Shown here: one piece after another, positions 24,782-35,734 of the stretch
How positions within the stretch are numbered: the first letter of the stretch is position 1
Layout: each line of letters opens with the position of its first letter
Source: Pararoseomonas sp. SCSIO 73927
GTDB lineage: Bacteria > Pseudomonadota > Alphaproteobacteria > Acetobacterales > Acetobacteraceae
Reading direction: 5' to 3'
NCBI RefSeq assembly: GCF_037040815.1
Contig: NZ_CP146232.1
Span: 2,226,501 to 2,290,500, forward strand
DNA: 64,000 bases
The notes under the pieces: generated by a model
The model's input: only the letters and a program-made list of their open reading frames with translations
What the model was told of the DNA's origin: nothing
Databases searched by the model: none
Program-made: the position numbers and the translations under genes

Positions 24782-24873
24782 GCCGGGTGGAAGCAGTGAC
24801 CTGAGTGCGGCAGGAGAAACGCGTTACGAAGCCTGCGAGGCGCTGGGAGAATTTTGCCAAGACCACACGGGCT

Positions 24874-25470
24874 TTGGACATTAGATTATGCGAGGTTGGC
24901 CCCGCCCTCGCCAGCCTCCTTCTGCCGCTCGCCCTGGCGGCTTGCTCCGGCACCACTCACGTCGCCCCGCCGTTCCCGCCGGACTACCGCAACCTGATCG
25001 CGCTAAACCTTCTGCCCGACTACATCAATGACGCAAAAGGGCCGCCCGAGATCAGTGCGGAACACCTCACGACATCTGGAATATCGGCGGCGGGCACGTC
25101 GGTGGAGGTTCGCTATTTCGTCAACCATGTCTCGCCACTCTATGCGCTCTTCTCGGGCGATCGAACGGTGCCTCGCTGCATTCGCATCAGCACCAACCCT
25201 GCGCGAGAGAATGGTAATTTGCGGGTTGGGCGACAGGTGCTGGACTGAGGTTATTTCTGCATAGATGAAGGCGAGTACACGCGCTTCGTGGAACTCGAAC
25301 GCATGCCCACCCGCCTCCGCGCCTGCATAGACAACTGGAACCAGAGTTGCATTCTGTCCGAGCCAGGCGCACTGCGTGAGCGCGATCACCCTGAGGCGGG
25401 TGGAGCGGGGCTCCTAGGTCACACTGATAGATGCGATCCTAAACAGCTCGGCTGCAAAGGCGCGAGGTGA
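24874..25470 (+). pseudogene. Lipoprotein-like gene interrupted by an in-frame TGA
   Basis: From TTG 24874 the product begins with a lipoprotein signal (LASLLLPLALAAC, lipobox LAAC) followed by DYRNLIALNLLPDYINDAKG and VEVRYFVNHVSPLYALFSGD. At 25246 the frame hits TGA directly after RVGRQVLD, but continues in the same frame with GYFCIDEGEYTRFVELERM and RACIDNWNQSC, which looks like the rest of the same protein. A point nonsense mutation is the simplest reading. The family is not recognised. Confidence 0.42.
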
Positions 25471-25869
25471 CAACTTGCACCCGGATCATCAGCCGCGGGC
25501 TGAACGGGGTGGCGGACCGGCCGGCGCGGTTCCAGGCAGTGGGTCGCGAGGCATGGTCTCCGGATGAACATCCTCATCGCACTTGTCATCCTGCCAATTT
25601 TCGTTTGACCGGTCGCGCTCGTTGCTGTCTTCACGGTCGTGCTGGTTGGTCGTGCCGTTCGAAGCGATTGGTGGAGAGCAGTCTGATATGCCCTTGCGAT
25701 CATCCTCACCCTCCAGGGTGGGTGCGGCTGATATTTGGTCGTACACTGGCTCCGCCTACGGTAGCGGGTCTGTCGGGCCTTTGACGAGTACGACGCCGGC
25801 CAGCCTCGGTGGATCCCGGCTGGCGGGCGCGTGTTGCCCGAACTGGTGAAGCGCTGGGCAGGGGAGCGG
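25471..25869. other. Remnant DNA with a short hydrophobic frame
   Basis: No intact gene. Plus strand 25564-25686 reads NILIALVILPIFV, a TGA, then VALVAVFTVVLVGRAVRSDW, so it may be a small membrane protein gene broken by one nonsense codon. Bases 25466-25531 resemble 14225-14290. The rest shows no domain. Confidence 0.3.
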
Positions 25870-26190
25870 GCTCTGTGCGAGACGGGATAGTAAGGCTGGC
25901 GGACCGGCTGGTCGCCGCACCTCGTCCGCGCGACTGAGCGGGCGACCCCACTCCGCGTCCGCACCGTCCACCTGCTCCAGCCGGTCCGAGCAGTCCTCTT
26001 GACGGCGAGCGATGAGGTGGATGATCGGGATCTCGGCGTGGTCGCCCACGCGCTCCACCCGCCCCTCGAGCACCAGCAGCAGCGCGCCGAGCAGCGCCGA
26101 GGGTCGCGCGCACCGATCTTTGTAGACCACCCGTTTGCCTTTCCGTGCCCGTCCTCCACGATAACGAAGACCACGCCCTTGGCCGTGCCG
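25870..26190 (-). pseudogene. dnaE2: C-terminal fragment of error-prone DNA polymerase DnaE2
   Basis: Read on the minus strand, the region encodes the OB-fold end of DnaE2: RPGTAKGVVFVIVEDGHGKA, then, after a frame change near 26137, VVYKDRCARPSALLG, LLLVLEGRVERVGDHAEIPI and IHLIARRQEDCSDRLEQVDG. These blocks match the family's T..G..F.TLED..G..N and ..L.V.G..E..... H..... L.D order. The large polymerase part is absent; the fragment is cut at its upstream side by a recombinase fragment beginning at 26221. Not functional. Confidence 0.72.
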
Positions 26191-26220
26191 GGCTGCTATC
26201 GAAGCGGGGTGACGCCGGAC

Positions 26221-26706
26221 ACCCGCTGCCGCCAACTCGGGGCGGTGCTGGTGGCGGTGCGCCTGGATCGGATCACCCGGCGCGCCCACACGCTGTCGCA
26301 ACTGCCGGAGGAGGGGATCTCGATCCGGGCGGGCGACATGCCTGGGGCGGACGACCTGATGATGCGGGTCTACGCAGCCATGGCCCAGGAGGATTGGGAG
26401 CTGATCTCGGAGCGGACCCGGGCGGCACTGGCGGCGGCACGAGCGCGGGGAGGGGCGGTGCTGGGCGGGGATAGGGGGTGGAGGTCGCCGACACCACCCT
26501 GTGCGTCTGCTGCGGCCGTCTCCCGAGCGAAGCAGGCGATGCGGATCGCCCATCGGCTCGCGCTTGAGCTGGAGGCGCTACGGGCGGAGGGGATCGCCAC
26601 CCATGTGGGCATGGCGCGGGCGCTTACGTTGCGAGGTGTGGTCACGCCCAGAGGGGACGGGACACAGACCTATACCACAGTAGCCTGGGTGCTGGAACGG
26701 CTCGGG
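26221..26706 (+). pseudogene. Serine recombinase fragment A (second half of catalytic domain and helix-turn-helix)
   Basis: The frame shows RCRQLGAVLVAVRLDRITRR, then ISIRAGDMPGADDLMMRVYA and AMAQEDWELISERTRAALAA, the end of a resolvase catalytic domain with its long helix, followed by AHRLALELEALRAEGIATHV and the C-terminal TYTTVAWVLERLG. The N-terminal half with the catalytic serine is missing. The first 34 bases match the recombinase gene at 49603-50523 exactly, from position 49825, and the break coincides with the dnaE2 fragment. It is a truncated copy of a related recombinase. Confidence 0.75.
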
Positions 26707-26893
26707 GCGTGCCGGCCGAATTGGTCGAGGGCTGACAAGCAGCTTCCAAAGGGCGGTCGGAAAGAAGTAGATCCCTGCTCCTCCGTCGCACCGCCGAGGA
26801 CGCCCCGGAGCGGACGTGGAGGTCAGGTACGCCAACCTGCATCTGGAACGGGAGTAGATACACCCTAATGCTTAAGCGTTACGAGGCGCGGAG

Positions 26894-27174
26894 TGATCTA
26901 CCCATGGCGTTCTCCTGCCGATTCACAAACGACTTCACATAGGCCGGCGGGATCAGCCGAACCGTATGGCCACCATTGCCGACTCCGCGGCCCCATTGGT
27001 GAGCCCCGACGCAGCCCTCCATCGCCATCGTGGAAGGCAGCTGCGCCGAGAAGAAGTCCGCCGTCTGCGCCCGGCGTAATCTCTTGCGGACAGGACGACT
27101 CCAGCCCTGTCCGCCCTGTGCGCCTGAAAAACACCCTTCGCCAAACCCAGGGCGATGGTAGTAGCATCGCCCAC
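26894..27174 (-). pseudogene. IS110-family transposase N-terminal fragment, frameshifted
   Basis: From GTG 27174 the minus strand reads GDATTIALGLAKGVFQAHRA, then shifts frame near 27090 to RKRLRRAQTADFFSAQLPS, MAMEGCVGAHQWGRG and HTVRLIPPAYVKSFVNRQEN, the order of the DEDD_Tnp_IS110 domain. The catalytic end and the C-terminal Transposase_20 domain are absent. The fragment fills the space directly upstream of katG and abuts recombinase fragment A. Confidence 0.75.
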
Positions 27175-27196
27175 AGACGTCTCCTCTGAGTGGTGA

Positions 27197-29527
<2,331 letters not shown>

Positions 29528-29550
29528 CGGCGGCATGATCCGGCAAGGAA

Positions 29551-29578
29551 GGCGGTCGCAGGAGCGGCCGTCTTTTTT
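29551..29578 (+). terminator. Rho-independent terminator of katG
   Basis: GGCGGTCGC and GCGGCCGTC pair over nine positions (two G-U pairs) around an AGGAG loop, and are followed directly by TTTTTT. It begins 24 bp after the katG stop. Confidence 0.85.
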
Positions 29579-29627
29579 GCCCGCAAGTTGGTACTTCGTG
29601 GCAAAGGCGCAGAAATAGCGGAAGCTA

Positions 29628-29760
29628 ATCGTGGAGCGTACCAGGGCTGGGCTGGCGGCGGCACGGTCCCTTAGGGCGGTACTGGGTGAGAACCGGGGAT
29701 GGCGGCCGCCGGTGCCACCGTGTGCATCTGCTGCCGCGTCCTGCCGTTTCGAGCAAGCTA
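29628..29760 (+). pseudogene. Serine recombinase fragment B
   Basis: The plus strand reads VERTRAGLAAARS, then AVLGENRGWRPPVPPCASAA, which lines up with ERTRAALAAARAR and AVLGGDRGWRSPTPPCASAA in fragment A at 26221-26706. Only about 130 bp survive. At its right side the sequence switches to an hsdR remnant on the other strand near 29765. It may be the far edge of the segment that carried katG. Confidence 0.65.
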
Positions 29761-29765
29761 CGCCT

Positions 29766-30800
29766 GCGGCCTGCGTCTCGGCCAGGTCTTGTCCGAGCAG
29801 GGCCATGAGACCGTCCGGGGTGTACCAGTCGGTCAGGGCTCGGTGCAGGTTGGTCGGGCTTCGGGTATCCCGGAACCAGATGCCCGACTGGGTCTCGATC
29901 TATTCGAGGTAGCCTCGACCATTGGTCGAGAAGAGGAAGGGAACTCGGAACGGCGATTCCTCACCCGCATCGTTAGCAGGCCAAGGTCCGCCGGCGGGCA
30001 GCTCCATCCCCATCTCGGCCTGGAAATCCTGGGCATAGCGTTCGGCCTGGTCGGTAGCGGCCGGGACATTCTTGTTCTTGCGCTTGGCCTCGACCATGCC
30101 GACGCAGGTCAGGCCGACGAAGAGGGCGTAGTCGGCCGGTCCCTTGGTGGTGGGCCACTCGGCGATGGCCATGTTGCGACCCTTGGTCGGCCGGGTCCCG
30201 AGGGAGTGGCGCAGGGCCTTTGTGGCGGCCTCCCAGCCGCGGGCCCGAAGCTGAGCATCATTTCTCTCTCGGGTTGTGGCCTCGTCCAGTGCGATCCCGC
30301 CCGCTGCTGCGGCCGCCGCTTCGGAGAGGGCGGCTGTCGCCGCTGTTGGTGCCGCAACCGCAGCCGCCTGGAGGGCCGCTGATTCCGCCGCCACGGTGGC
30401 GCGCGTCGCCGCCTCCTCGACCGCTAGTGCCTCTCACACGGACCTGTCCGATGTCTCTGCCGTCGCCCGCGCTTCGGCGGCCTCACGGGCTGCCTGGGCC
30501 TGAGCGGCTGCCTCTGAGGCACGTTCGGCCGCCGAGAGGCTGGCGTCCCGCTCCGTCCGCAGCCGGTCGATGTTGGCCCGCCGCAAGTCGTGCAGCAAGT
30601 CGGTAACTTCGCGCGGGATAGACCCTTCACGCTGCAGCCGGCCGAGGAGTGACGCCTGCGGCTCATCAACGCCCGCGAATACACCTGTCCTCGCAGCGAG
30701 CTGCTGCGCGAACATTTCGCCGAACTGACGAAGCTTTAGCAGTGTGGTGGTGGGATCGGCTGCGGAGTACTGCTCGGCCCGGACTACTCACCGACAGCAG
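29766..30800 (-). pseudogene. hsdR: Type I restriction endonuclease subunit R, N-terminal part, decayed
   Basis: One minus-strand frame shows TTTLLKLRQFGEMFAQQLAA, IPREVTDLLHDLRRANIDRL, an Ala-rich coiled coil, ERNDAQLRARGWEAATKAL and the nuclease region AIAEWPTTKGPADYALFVGL followed by MVEAKRKNKNVPAATDQAER, which contains the PD-(D/E)xK nuclease elements of HsdR. TGA at 30436-30434 and TAG at 29902-29900 interrupt it, the second where the family has Y..Q/L in GRGYLE. The frame continues to GIWFRDTRSPTNLHRALTDW, after which it is lost at recombinase fragment B. The DEAD-box motor is missing. No hsdM or hsdS is near. Confidence 0.8.
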
Positions 30801-30981
30801 CGCGCCATCGTAGCGCGCGAGGATCCCGGAGCTCGGCGAGTCTGGCAGGGGCGGGGTCGGGGCAGCCATTTCTGATCGGATTTGACCGCCGCCTTGAAGA
30901 TGGGTGAAGCCGTGGGCGTAAGTACTGATCGGCAGCCAATCGGCACTGCTAACAAGGCATCGATGGCGCCAGAAAAGGTCG

Positions 30982-31220
30982 GGCGACTACAGAAGTCTAA
31001 GCCTTGTAGAATAATTCGCCCAAGTCCCAAGCTTCGGAGACGAATGGCCCTGCGAAGAGAGAAAACGACGCTCGTTCCACCTTCGAAGTATCAAGGTGCA
31101 CGCCGCAAATGTAGAAAAAACGCACGGAGAAGCGCGATCCCAACCCCACCAGAGAAAAATTCTTCTGAGAGGAATTGGAGCATCGGTGGGAACTGGGCGC
31201 AAATCTTCTCTGGAATCTAT
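30982..31220. repeat. Dispersed repeat, second copy (relatives at 17831-17985 and 56726-56923)
   Basis: Shares long runs with the copy beside tRNA-Gly: CCTTGTAGA, TCGCCCAAGTCCCAAGCTT, GGAGACGAATG, AGAGAGAAAACG, GCTCGTTCCACCTTCGAAGT, ATCAAGGTGC and CACGGA-AAGCGCGATCCCAA, ending TTGGAGC. In the 56726 copy the GGAGC is the 3' end of the tRNA gene. Here another 35 bp follow that match the 17831 copy instead. It sits between the hsdR remnant and the racemase-family gene. Confidence 0.72.
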
Positions 31221-31384
31221 CGCACGCAACCGCACCCTATACTGCGAGCTCCGCATGGGGAGCCGCATACCCTGCAGATCGATGTTGGCGGAGAGGTTCT
31301 CTCACGTCTACCGCCAGGGATATCGCAATCGAGTTCCACAGAGCAACGAGCCGAACGATACTGCCCTGTTTCCTGGGGACTCTG

Positions 31385-32125
31385 ATGAACCTTCTGCTGA
31401 TCAATCCCAACACCAGCACCTCCGTAACGGACCGGATCGCCGGCGTCGCGCGTGCCGCCGCCGCGCCGTCGACGGAGCTACGCGCGGTCACGGCCCCGAC
31501 GGGCGCGCCCTACATCACGACGCGGGCTGAGGCGGTCCTGGGCGCCGCCTCCGTGCTAGAACTCCTGGCGGCCCATGCGGACGGGGCAGATGCGGTTATC
31601 ATCGGCGCCTTTGCCGACCCGGGCCTCGGGGCGGCGCGCGAACTGCTGCGCGTCCCCGTGGTCGGGATGGCAGAAGCCGCCATGCTCACGGCCTGCATGC
31701 TGGGCCGCCGCTTCGCGATCGTCACCTTCTCGGTCTCACTGGAGCCCTGGTATTGGGAGTGCGTGGATTACAACGGCTTGGCACGGCGCTGCGCGGGCGT
31801 GTTCTGCCTAGACGAGCCCTTCTCAGGCATTGGCGATGTGGCGGAGGAGAAGGCGGCGCGGCTGGTGGAACTGTGCGGCCGCGCGGTGGCGGCGGGGGCG
31901 GATGTCTGCATCCTCGGCGGCGCTCCCCTGGCCGGGCTGGCGGCGCAGCTCGCCGAGCAGGTACCCGTGCCGCTGCTAGACGGCGTAGCCGCCGCAGTGC
32001 GCCAGGCCGAGACGCTGGCGGCGCTCCGGCCGCGCAAGGCGACGGCGGGCAGCTTCCGCCGCCCCGGGTTCAAGCCGATGACGGGGCTCTCGCCCGCGCT
32101 GCGCCGCCTCTTCGAGCAGGGCTAG
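31385..32125 (+). CDS. Asp/Glu/hydantoin racemase-fold protein lacking both catalytic cysteines
   Basis: A 246-residue protein starting MNLLLINPNTSTSVTDRI, the hallmark N-terminus of hydantoin racemases. These enzymes need two cysteines, normally in (A)CFGDPGL and LGC(A)GM. Here the blocks read VIIGAFADPGL and CILGGAPLAGL, so positions 75 and 179 are Ala and Gly. A Cys four residues earlier (Cys175) does not align with the catalytic position. Racemase activity is therefore doubtful; a decarboxylase-like or isomerase role, or a ligand-binding role, is possible. The gene converges on the hydrolase gene 6 bp away and is the first gene of the catabolic cluster. Confidence 0.82.
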   Translation: MNLLLINPNTSTSVTDRIAGVARAAAAPSTELRAVTAPTGAPYITTRAEAVLGAASVLELLAAHADGADAVIIGAFADPGLGAARELLRVPVVGMAEAAMLTACMLGRRFAIVTFSVSLEPWYWECVDYNGLARRCAGVFCLDEPFSGIGDVAEEKAARLVELCGRAVAAGADVCILGGAPLAGLAAQLAEQVPVPLLDGVAAAVRQAETLAALRPRKATAGSFRRPGFKPMTGLSPALRRLFEQG

Positions 32126-32131
32126 GCGGCC

Positions 32132-33013
32132 CTACCGCATGCCGGTGATGGAGGCTGAGAGCGCGCGCGGGTCGCGCATCGGCCAGCGCCTGCAATCCAC
32201 CTGCACGATGAAGGCGCTGACGAGGCGGTTGAACTCGTCCGGGTCCTCCAGGTTGATGGTGTGGCCGCAGTTCGGCATCACCGCCAGCGCGGCGGAGGGA
32301 ATGGTCTGCTTCATCAGCAGGCCGGGTTGCAGGCAGGGCCAGTCCTCGTCGCCGGTCAGCACGAGGGTGGGAATGGTCAGCGCCTTCATCTCCTCCACCA
32401 GCACATAGAGGGAGGGCCGCGATCCCTGCACGCCGAGCTGTGTGTTGGCGGAGCCGAGGGCCGAGTGGTCCGCCAACCCGCGCGCGAACTCGGCGAAGCC
32501 GCGCGAGTCCTTGTTCTCGAACTGGACGCGGGTGGGGCCATAGGCGTAGCGAGCGGCGAAGCTCTCCATCCCCTCTGCCTTCAGCACCGCTGCGCTGGCC
32601 GCTGCTTCCGCCCGGAAGCGGTCCTGCTGCGCCAGCTCGGCCCCGTAGCCGCAGCCCGCGACAGTGAGGGAAAGGGCACGGGAGGGATGGCGGAAGCCGA
32701 AATGCAGCGTCGCGAAGCCGCCCATGGAAAGGCCAACCACATGCGCCTTCTCCACGCCGAGATGGTCCAGTACGGCCAGGATGTCGTCCGCGGCGCGCGC
32801 CTGGGAGTAGTTGGAGGGGTTCTCCGGCACGTCGGAGGGCGGGTAGCCGCGGGCGTTGTAGGCGATGGCACGGTAGCGCTGACCGAAGTGGCGGAGCTGC
32901 GGCTCCCAGCTCCGCATGTCGCCGGCAAACTCGTGCACGAAGATCACGGGCGTGCCGCTACCTGTCTCCTCGCAGTAGAGCTTCACGCCGTCATCGGTGG
33001 TCGCGTAGGGCAT
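32132..33013 (-). CDS. Alpha/beta hydrolase
   Basis: A 293-residue hydrolase with a complete catalytic triad pattern: nucleophile Ser96 in VVGLSMGGF, an acid candidate in LTGDEDWPC and His in PNCGHTINLE. The oxyanion segment is FVHEFAGDMRSW. The architecture resembles 3-oxoadipate enol-lactonase and related C-C or ester hydrolases. It is the distal gene of a minus-strand run with a 2OG oxygenase (55 bp upstream), a dipeptide-type receptor, a racemase-fold protein, an MFS permease and a GntR regulator, and probably acts on a product of that oxygenase. The substrate is unknown. Confidence 0.85.
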   Translation of the reverse strand: MPYATTDDGVKLYCEETGSGTPVIFVHEFAGDMRSWEPQLRHFGQRYRAIAYNARGYPPSDVPENPSNYSQARAADDILAVLDHLGVEKAHVVGLSMGGFATLHFGFRHPSRALSLTVAGCGYGAELAQQDRFRAEAAASAAVLKAEGMESFAARYAYGPTRVQFENKDSRGFAEFARGLADHSALGSANTQLGVQGSRPSLYVLVEEMKALTIPTLVLTGDEDWPCLQPGLLMKQTIPSAALAVMPNCGHTINLEDPDEFNRLVSAFIVQVDCRRWPMRDPRALSASITGMR

Positions 33014-33068
33014 CCCGTTCTCCGTCTCGGTCCGTCACCCCGAGCTTGCCGCCCGGAGCGCGGGGGTG

Positions 33069-34100
33069 TCAGACGCCGACCTCGGCGGGGCGCTTCTGGT
33101 GCAGGTAGTTGGCCCTGTAAAAGGCGAGGGCGAGGTCCAGGTACAGCGCGGGCTCGTGCTGCGCCGGGTGCTCCGGCGTCACGCGGGTCGGCACGGGGGC
33201 AATGACAGCCTGCGGGTTCGGGTTGTGGAAGAAGGCGATGGAGTAGCGGTCCTTGCCACTGTCGTTCACCACGCCGTGCGGGGTGGAGAGGTAGGTGTCA
33301 TTAGACCAGCGGCGCAGGATGTTGCCGAGGTTCACCAGGAAGGTGCCGGGGATCAGCGGCGGAATGAACCACTTGCCGTTGGTGAGCCGCACGGCGAGGC
33401 CGGGCACTTCGGTGCGTGCGAGGATGGTGAGGAAGGAGTTGTCTGTGTGCGGCGCGCTGCCGAACTGGTTCTCCTCGATCACCTCCTGCGGCGGGTAGTG
33501 GATGAAGCGGATGGTGGCGTTGGACTCGTTGGCGAAGGCCGCGTCAAACCAGTTTGGTGGTAGGTCGAGCGAGGCGGCGAAGAGAGTGACGAGCCGGTCT
33601 GCCAGCCCGTGCACGGCGCGGTAGTAGGACACCATGGTCTCCCGCATGCCGTCCGGCGCGGAGGGCGGCCACTGATTGGCGCTGCGCAGCGGCTCTCCCG
33701 CGACCACGCCCGGGTGGTCCGTCTCCCGGTCATGGGTGATGAAGAAGCTCTCGTTCAGGTTCGGCTTGGTGTTCTTGTGCACGGTGGAGGACGCCGCGAG
33801 CGAACCCGCCATCGGCAGGTAGCCGATGTTGTTCTCGTTCACCTTGATGGAGAGCTTCTCCTCCATCGGCAGGGCGTGGAAGGCCTGGGAGGCCTGGAAG
33901 GCGTGCTCGACCAAGTCCTCCGACACGCCGTGGTTGCTGACGTAGAAGAAACCCACCTCCTCCGAGGCTCGGCGCAGCTCCGCCGCGGCCGCCTCAATCG
34001 CACCCGGTTCCCCGGCGAGGTAGCGGCCGAGGTCGATGACGGGAATGGGCGTGCGGGACTGCTCCTCGCCCGACAGGCCCTGCTGCTTAAAGAGGTGCAT
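33069..34100 (-). CDS. 2-oxoglutarate/Fe(II)-dependent oxygenase, isopenicillin-N-synthase-like family
   Basis: A 343-residue non-heme iron oxygenase with the DIOX_N front (IPVIDLGRYL, EEVGFFYVSNHGV) and a complete iron triad: His218 and Asp220 in SAPHTDNSFLTIL and His275 in LSTPHGVVN. Arg285 and Ser287 (RYS) bind 2-oxoglutarate. NEDs-type residues such as NIGYLPMAGS and RWSNDTYLST are shared with the dead copy at 21925-22874, so the two are closer to each other than to the enzyme at 4946. The gene lies between a hydrolase and a dipeptide-type receptor gene; oxidation of an imported amide or peptide-like compound is a reasonable but unproven idea. Confidence 0.88.
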   Translation of the reverse strand: MHLFKQQGLSGEEQSRTPIPVIDLGRYLAGEPGAIEAAAAELRRASEEVGFFYVSNHGVSEDLVEHAFQASQAFHALPMEEKLSIKVNENNIGYLPMAGSLAASSTVHKNTKPNLNESFFITHDRETDHPGVVAGEPLRSANQWPPSAPDGMRETMVSYYRAVHGLADRLVTLFAASLDLPPNWFDAAFANESNATIRFIHYPPQEVIEENQFGSAPHTDNSFLTILARTEVPGLAVRLTNGKWFIPPLIPGTFLVNLGNILRRWSNDTYLSTPHGVVNDSGKDRYSIAFFHNPNPQAVIAPVPTRVTPEHPAQHEPALYLDLALAFYRANYLHQKRPAEVGV

Positions 34101-34121
34101 GGTCGTTCGCTCCGTGGGGCA

Positions 34122-35702
34122 TTAGGCCCGCTTAAGGTTCCAGAAGATCGGAGATCCCACCACCCGGTCGCGCAGGTCGGCGCGGGTGGCGGTGAAGTTG
34201 CGCAGGCCGCCGAGCGGGACAAAAGGCAGCTCCCGCATCGCCACCGACTGCATCTCCCTGGTGATGGCGGCCTGGGCGGCGGGCTCGGCGGCGTCGAACC
34301 AGCTCTCGCGCAGCTCCTCCAGCCTGGGAATGGTGGGCCAGCCGAACCAGGCGCCGGCGCCGTTGCCGCGGAGCAGGGCGTTGGTGGCGGGGTTTAGCAG
34401 GTCAATGCCGGGGTTAGAGTAGAAGCTGACGGACCAGCCGCCGCGCTCCGGCGGCTCCTTGTTCGGACGGCGCTGCACGACGCTCGCCCAGTCCGTGAGC
34501 TGGATGTCGAGGTTCATGCCGAGACGGCGGAACAGGTCGATGCCCACCTGTGTGAGGGCGGAGGGGTTCAGGATGTCTGTGGGGCCGAGGATGCGGACAA
34601 GCTGGCCGCTGTACCCTGCCTCCTTTAGCCGCTGCTTCGCGAGGTCGATGCTGCGCGGCCCGCGCAACGGCTCCAGCCCGGCATCGCTGGCGGATGGGGA
34701 GCCGGCGGGGAAGACGCCCGTGCCTGTGATCCCCGCCTCCACGTTGTTGCCCACGCAGGCCGCGACGAAATCGGCCTGGTCGATCGCGGGCAGCAGGGCG
34801 CGGCGGATAGCCGGGTTGTCGAAGGGCGGGTTCAGGCTGTTGAAGCGCAGCAGCAGCGTGTAGGGCAGCAAGTCCAGTGGCCCGACACTGATCCCGCGGC
34901 TGCGGCGCAGCAGTTCCAGCACCTCTGGCGGGGGCTGGCAGAACCAGTCCATCTCGCCCCGCTGGAGGGCGGCGGCGGCGGTGGCGGCGTCCGGCAGGGT
35001 GTGCCATTCGATCCGGTCAAAATGGGTCACCTTCGGCCCGGCCGTCAGGCCCGTGCCGCCCGCCGGGGTCGGCCTGTAGTCCGCGAAGGGCGCGTAGGCG
35101 GAGAAGCTGCCGGGGATGTGCTCCCTCGTCAGGTAGCGGAAGGGGCCGGAGCCCGTGGTATCCGTGACCTGCTGGAAGGGATCGGTGCGCGCCACGCGCT
35201 CCGGCATGATGAAGGGCACCGGCGTGGCGGGCAGGCCAAGCATGGGGATGAGGTAGGGAAGGGGGCGCTTCAGCCGGAAGCGGATCGTCAGGTCGTCCGG
35301 CGCGCTCATCTCGTCCAGCACGGATTTCAGCTTCTGGCCTATCGGGGCGCGCACCATCCAGCGCTCCAGGCTGGCCACGCAGTCCCGCGCGCGGATCGGC
35401 TCGCCATCGTGGAACCTCAGCCCGGCGCGGAGCCTCACGATGCAGACGCGGCCTTCCTGTTCCAGGCTGTAACCCTCCGCCAGTTGGGGCGTCGGCTGGA
35501 AGTTCGCATCCGTCCCGAAGAGGGTGTCGTAGACCATGAAGCCGTGGTCGCGCGTGACGACGGAGGTGGTCCAGATCGGGTCGATGCTGCCGAGGTCGGC
35601 CTGCGGGACGTAGCGCAGCACGCGCGCCGGCTGGGATTTCGCCGGGGCGGAGAGGGCCGTCGTGGCGGCCGCGCTGCCCAGGAATGCTCGCCGTCCGATC
35701 AT
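34122..35702 (-). CDS. ABC transporter substrate-binding protein, peptide/nickel (SBP family 5) type
   Basis: A 526-residue receptor whose leader MIGRRAFLGSAAATTALSAP has an RR pair typical of Tat export. Family blocks are LRYVPQADLGSIDPIWTTS, VCIVRLRAGLRFHDGEPIRA, DTTGSGPFRYL and NPAIRRALLPAIDQADF. It is an orphan: no DppBCDF genes lie in the cluster. It could feed another peptide permease or act with the MFS permease two genes upstream, though MFS permeases do not normally use receptors. It lies between the oxygenase (21 bp) and a racemase-fold gene (32 bp) in a tight minus-strand run. Confidence 0.86.
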   Translation of the reverse strand: MIGRRAFLGSAAATTALSAPAKSQPARVLRYVPQADLGSIDPIWTTSVVTRDHGFMVYDTLFGTDANFQPTPQLAEGYSLEQEGRVCIVRLRAGLRFHDGEPIRARDCVASLERWMVRAPIGQKLKSVLDEMSAPDDLTIRFRLKRPLPYLIPMLGLPATPVPFIMPERVARTDPFQQVTDTTGSGPFRYLTREHIPGSFSAYAPFADYRPTPAGGTGLTAGPKVTHFDRIEWHTLPDAATAAAALQRGEMDWFCQPPPEVLELLRRSRGISVGPLDLLPYTLLLRFNSLNPPFDNPAIRRALLPAIDQADFVAACVGNNVEAGITGTGVFPAGSPSASDAGLEPLRGPRSIDLAKQRLKEAGYSGQLVRILGPTDILNPSALTQVGIDLFRRLGMNLDIQLTDWASVVQRRPNKEPPERGGWSVSFYSNPGIDLLNPATNALLRGNGAGAWFGWPTIPRLEELRESWFDAAEPAAQAAITREMQSVAMRELPFVPLGGLRNFTATRADLRDRVVGSPIFWNLKRA

Positions 35703-35734
35703 GCCCGATCCCCTCTCCTTCTGCCCGTTGCGTG

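Noticed and set aside
25246..25248. TGA in the lipoprotein-like gene as selenocysteine
   Set aside because: No evidence of selenoprotein family or SECIS-like hairpin; a nonsense mutation in a decayed region is far simpler.
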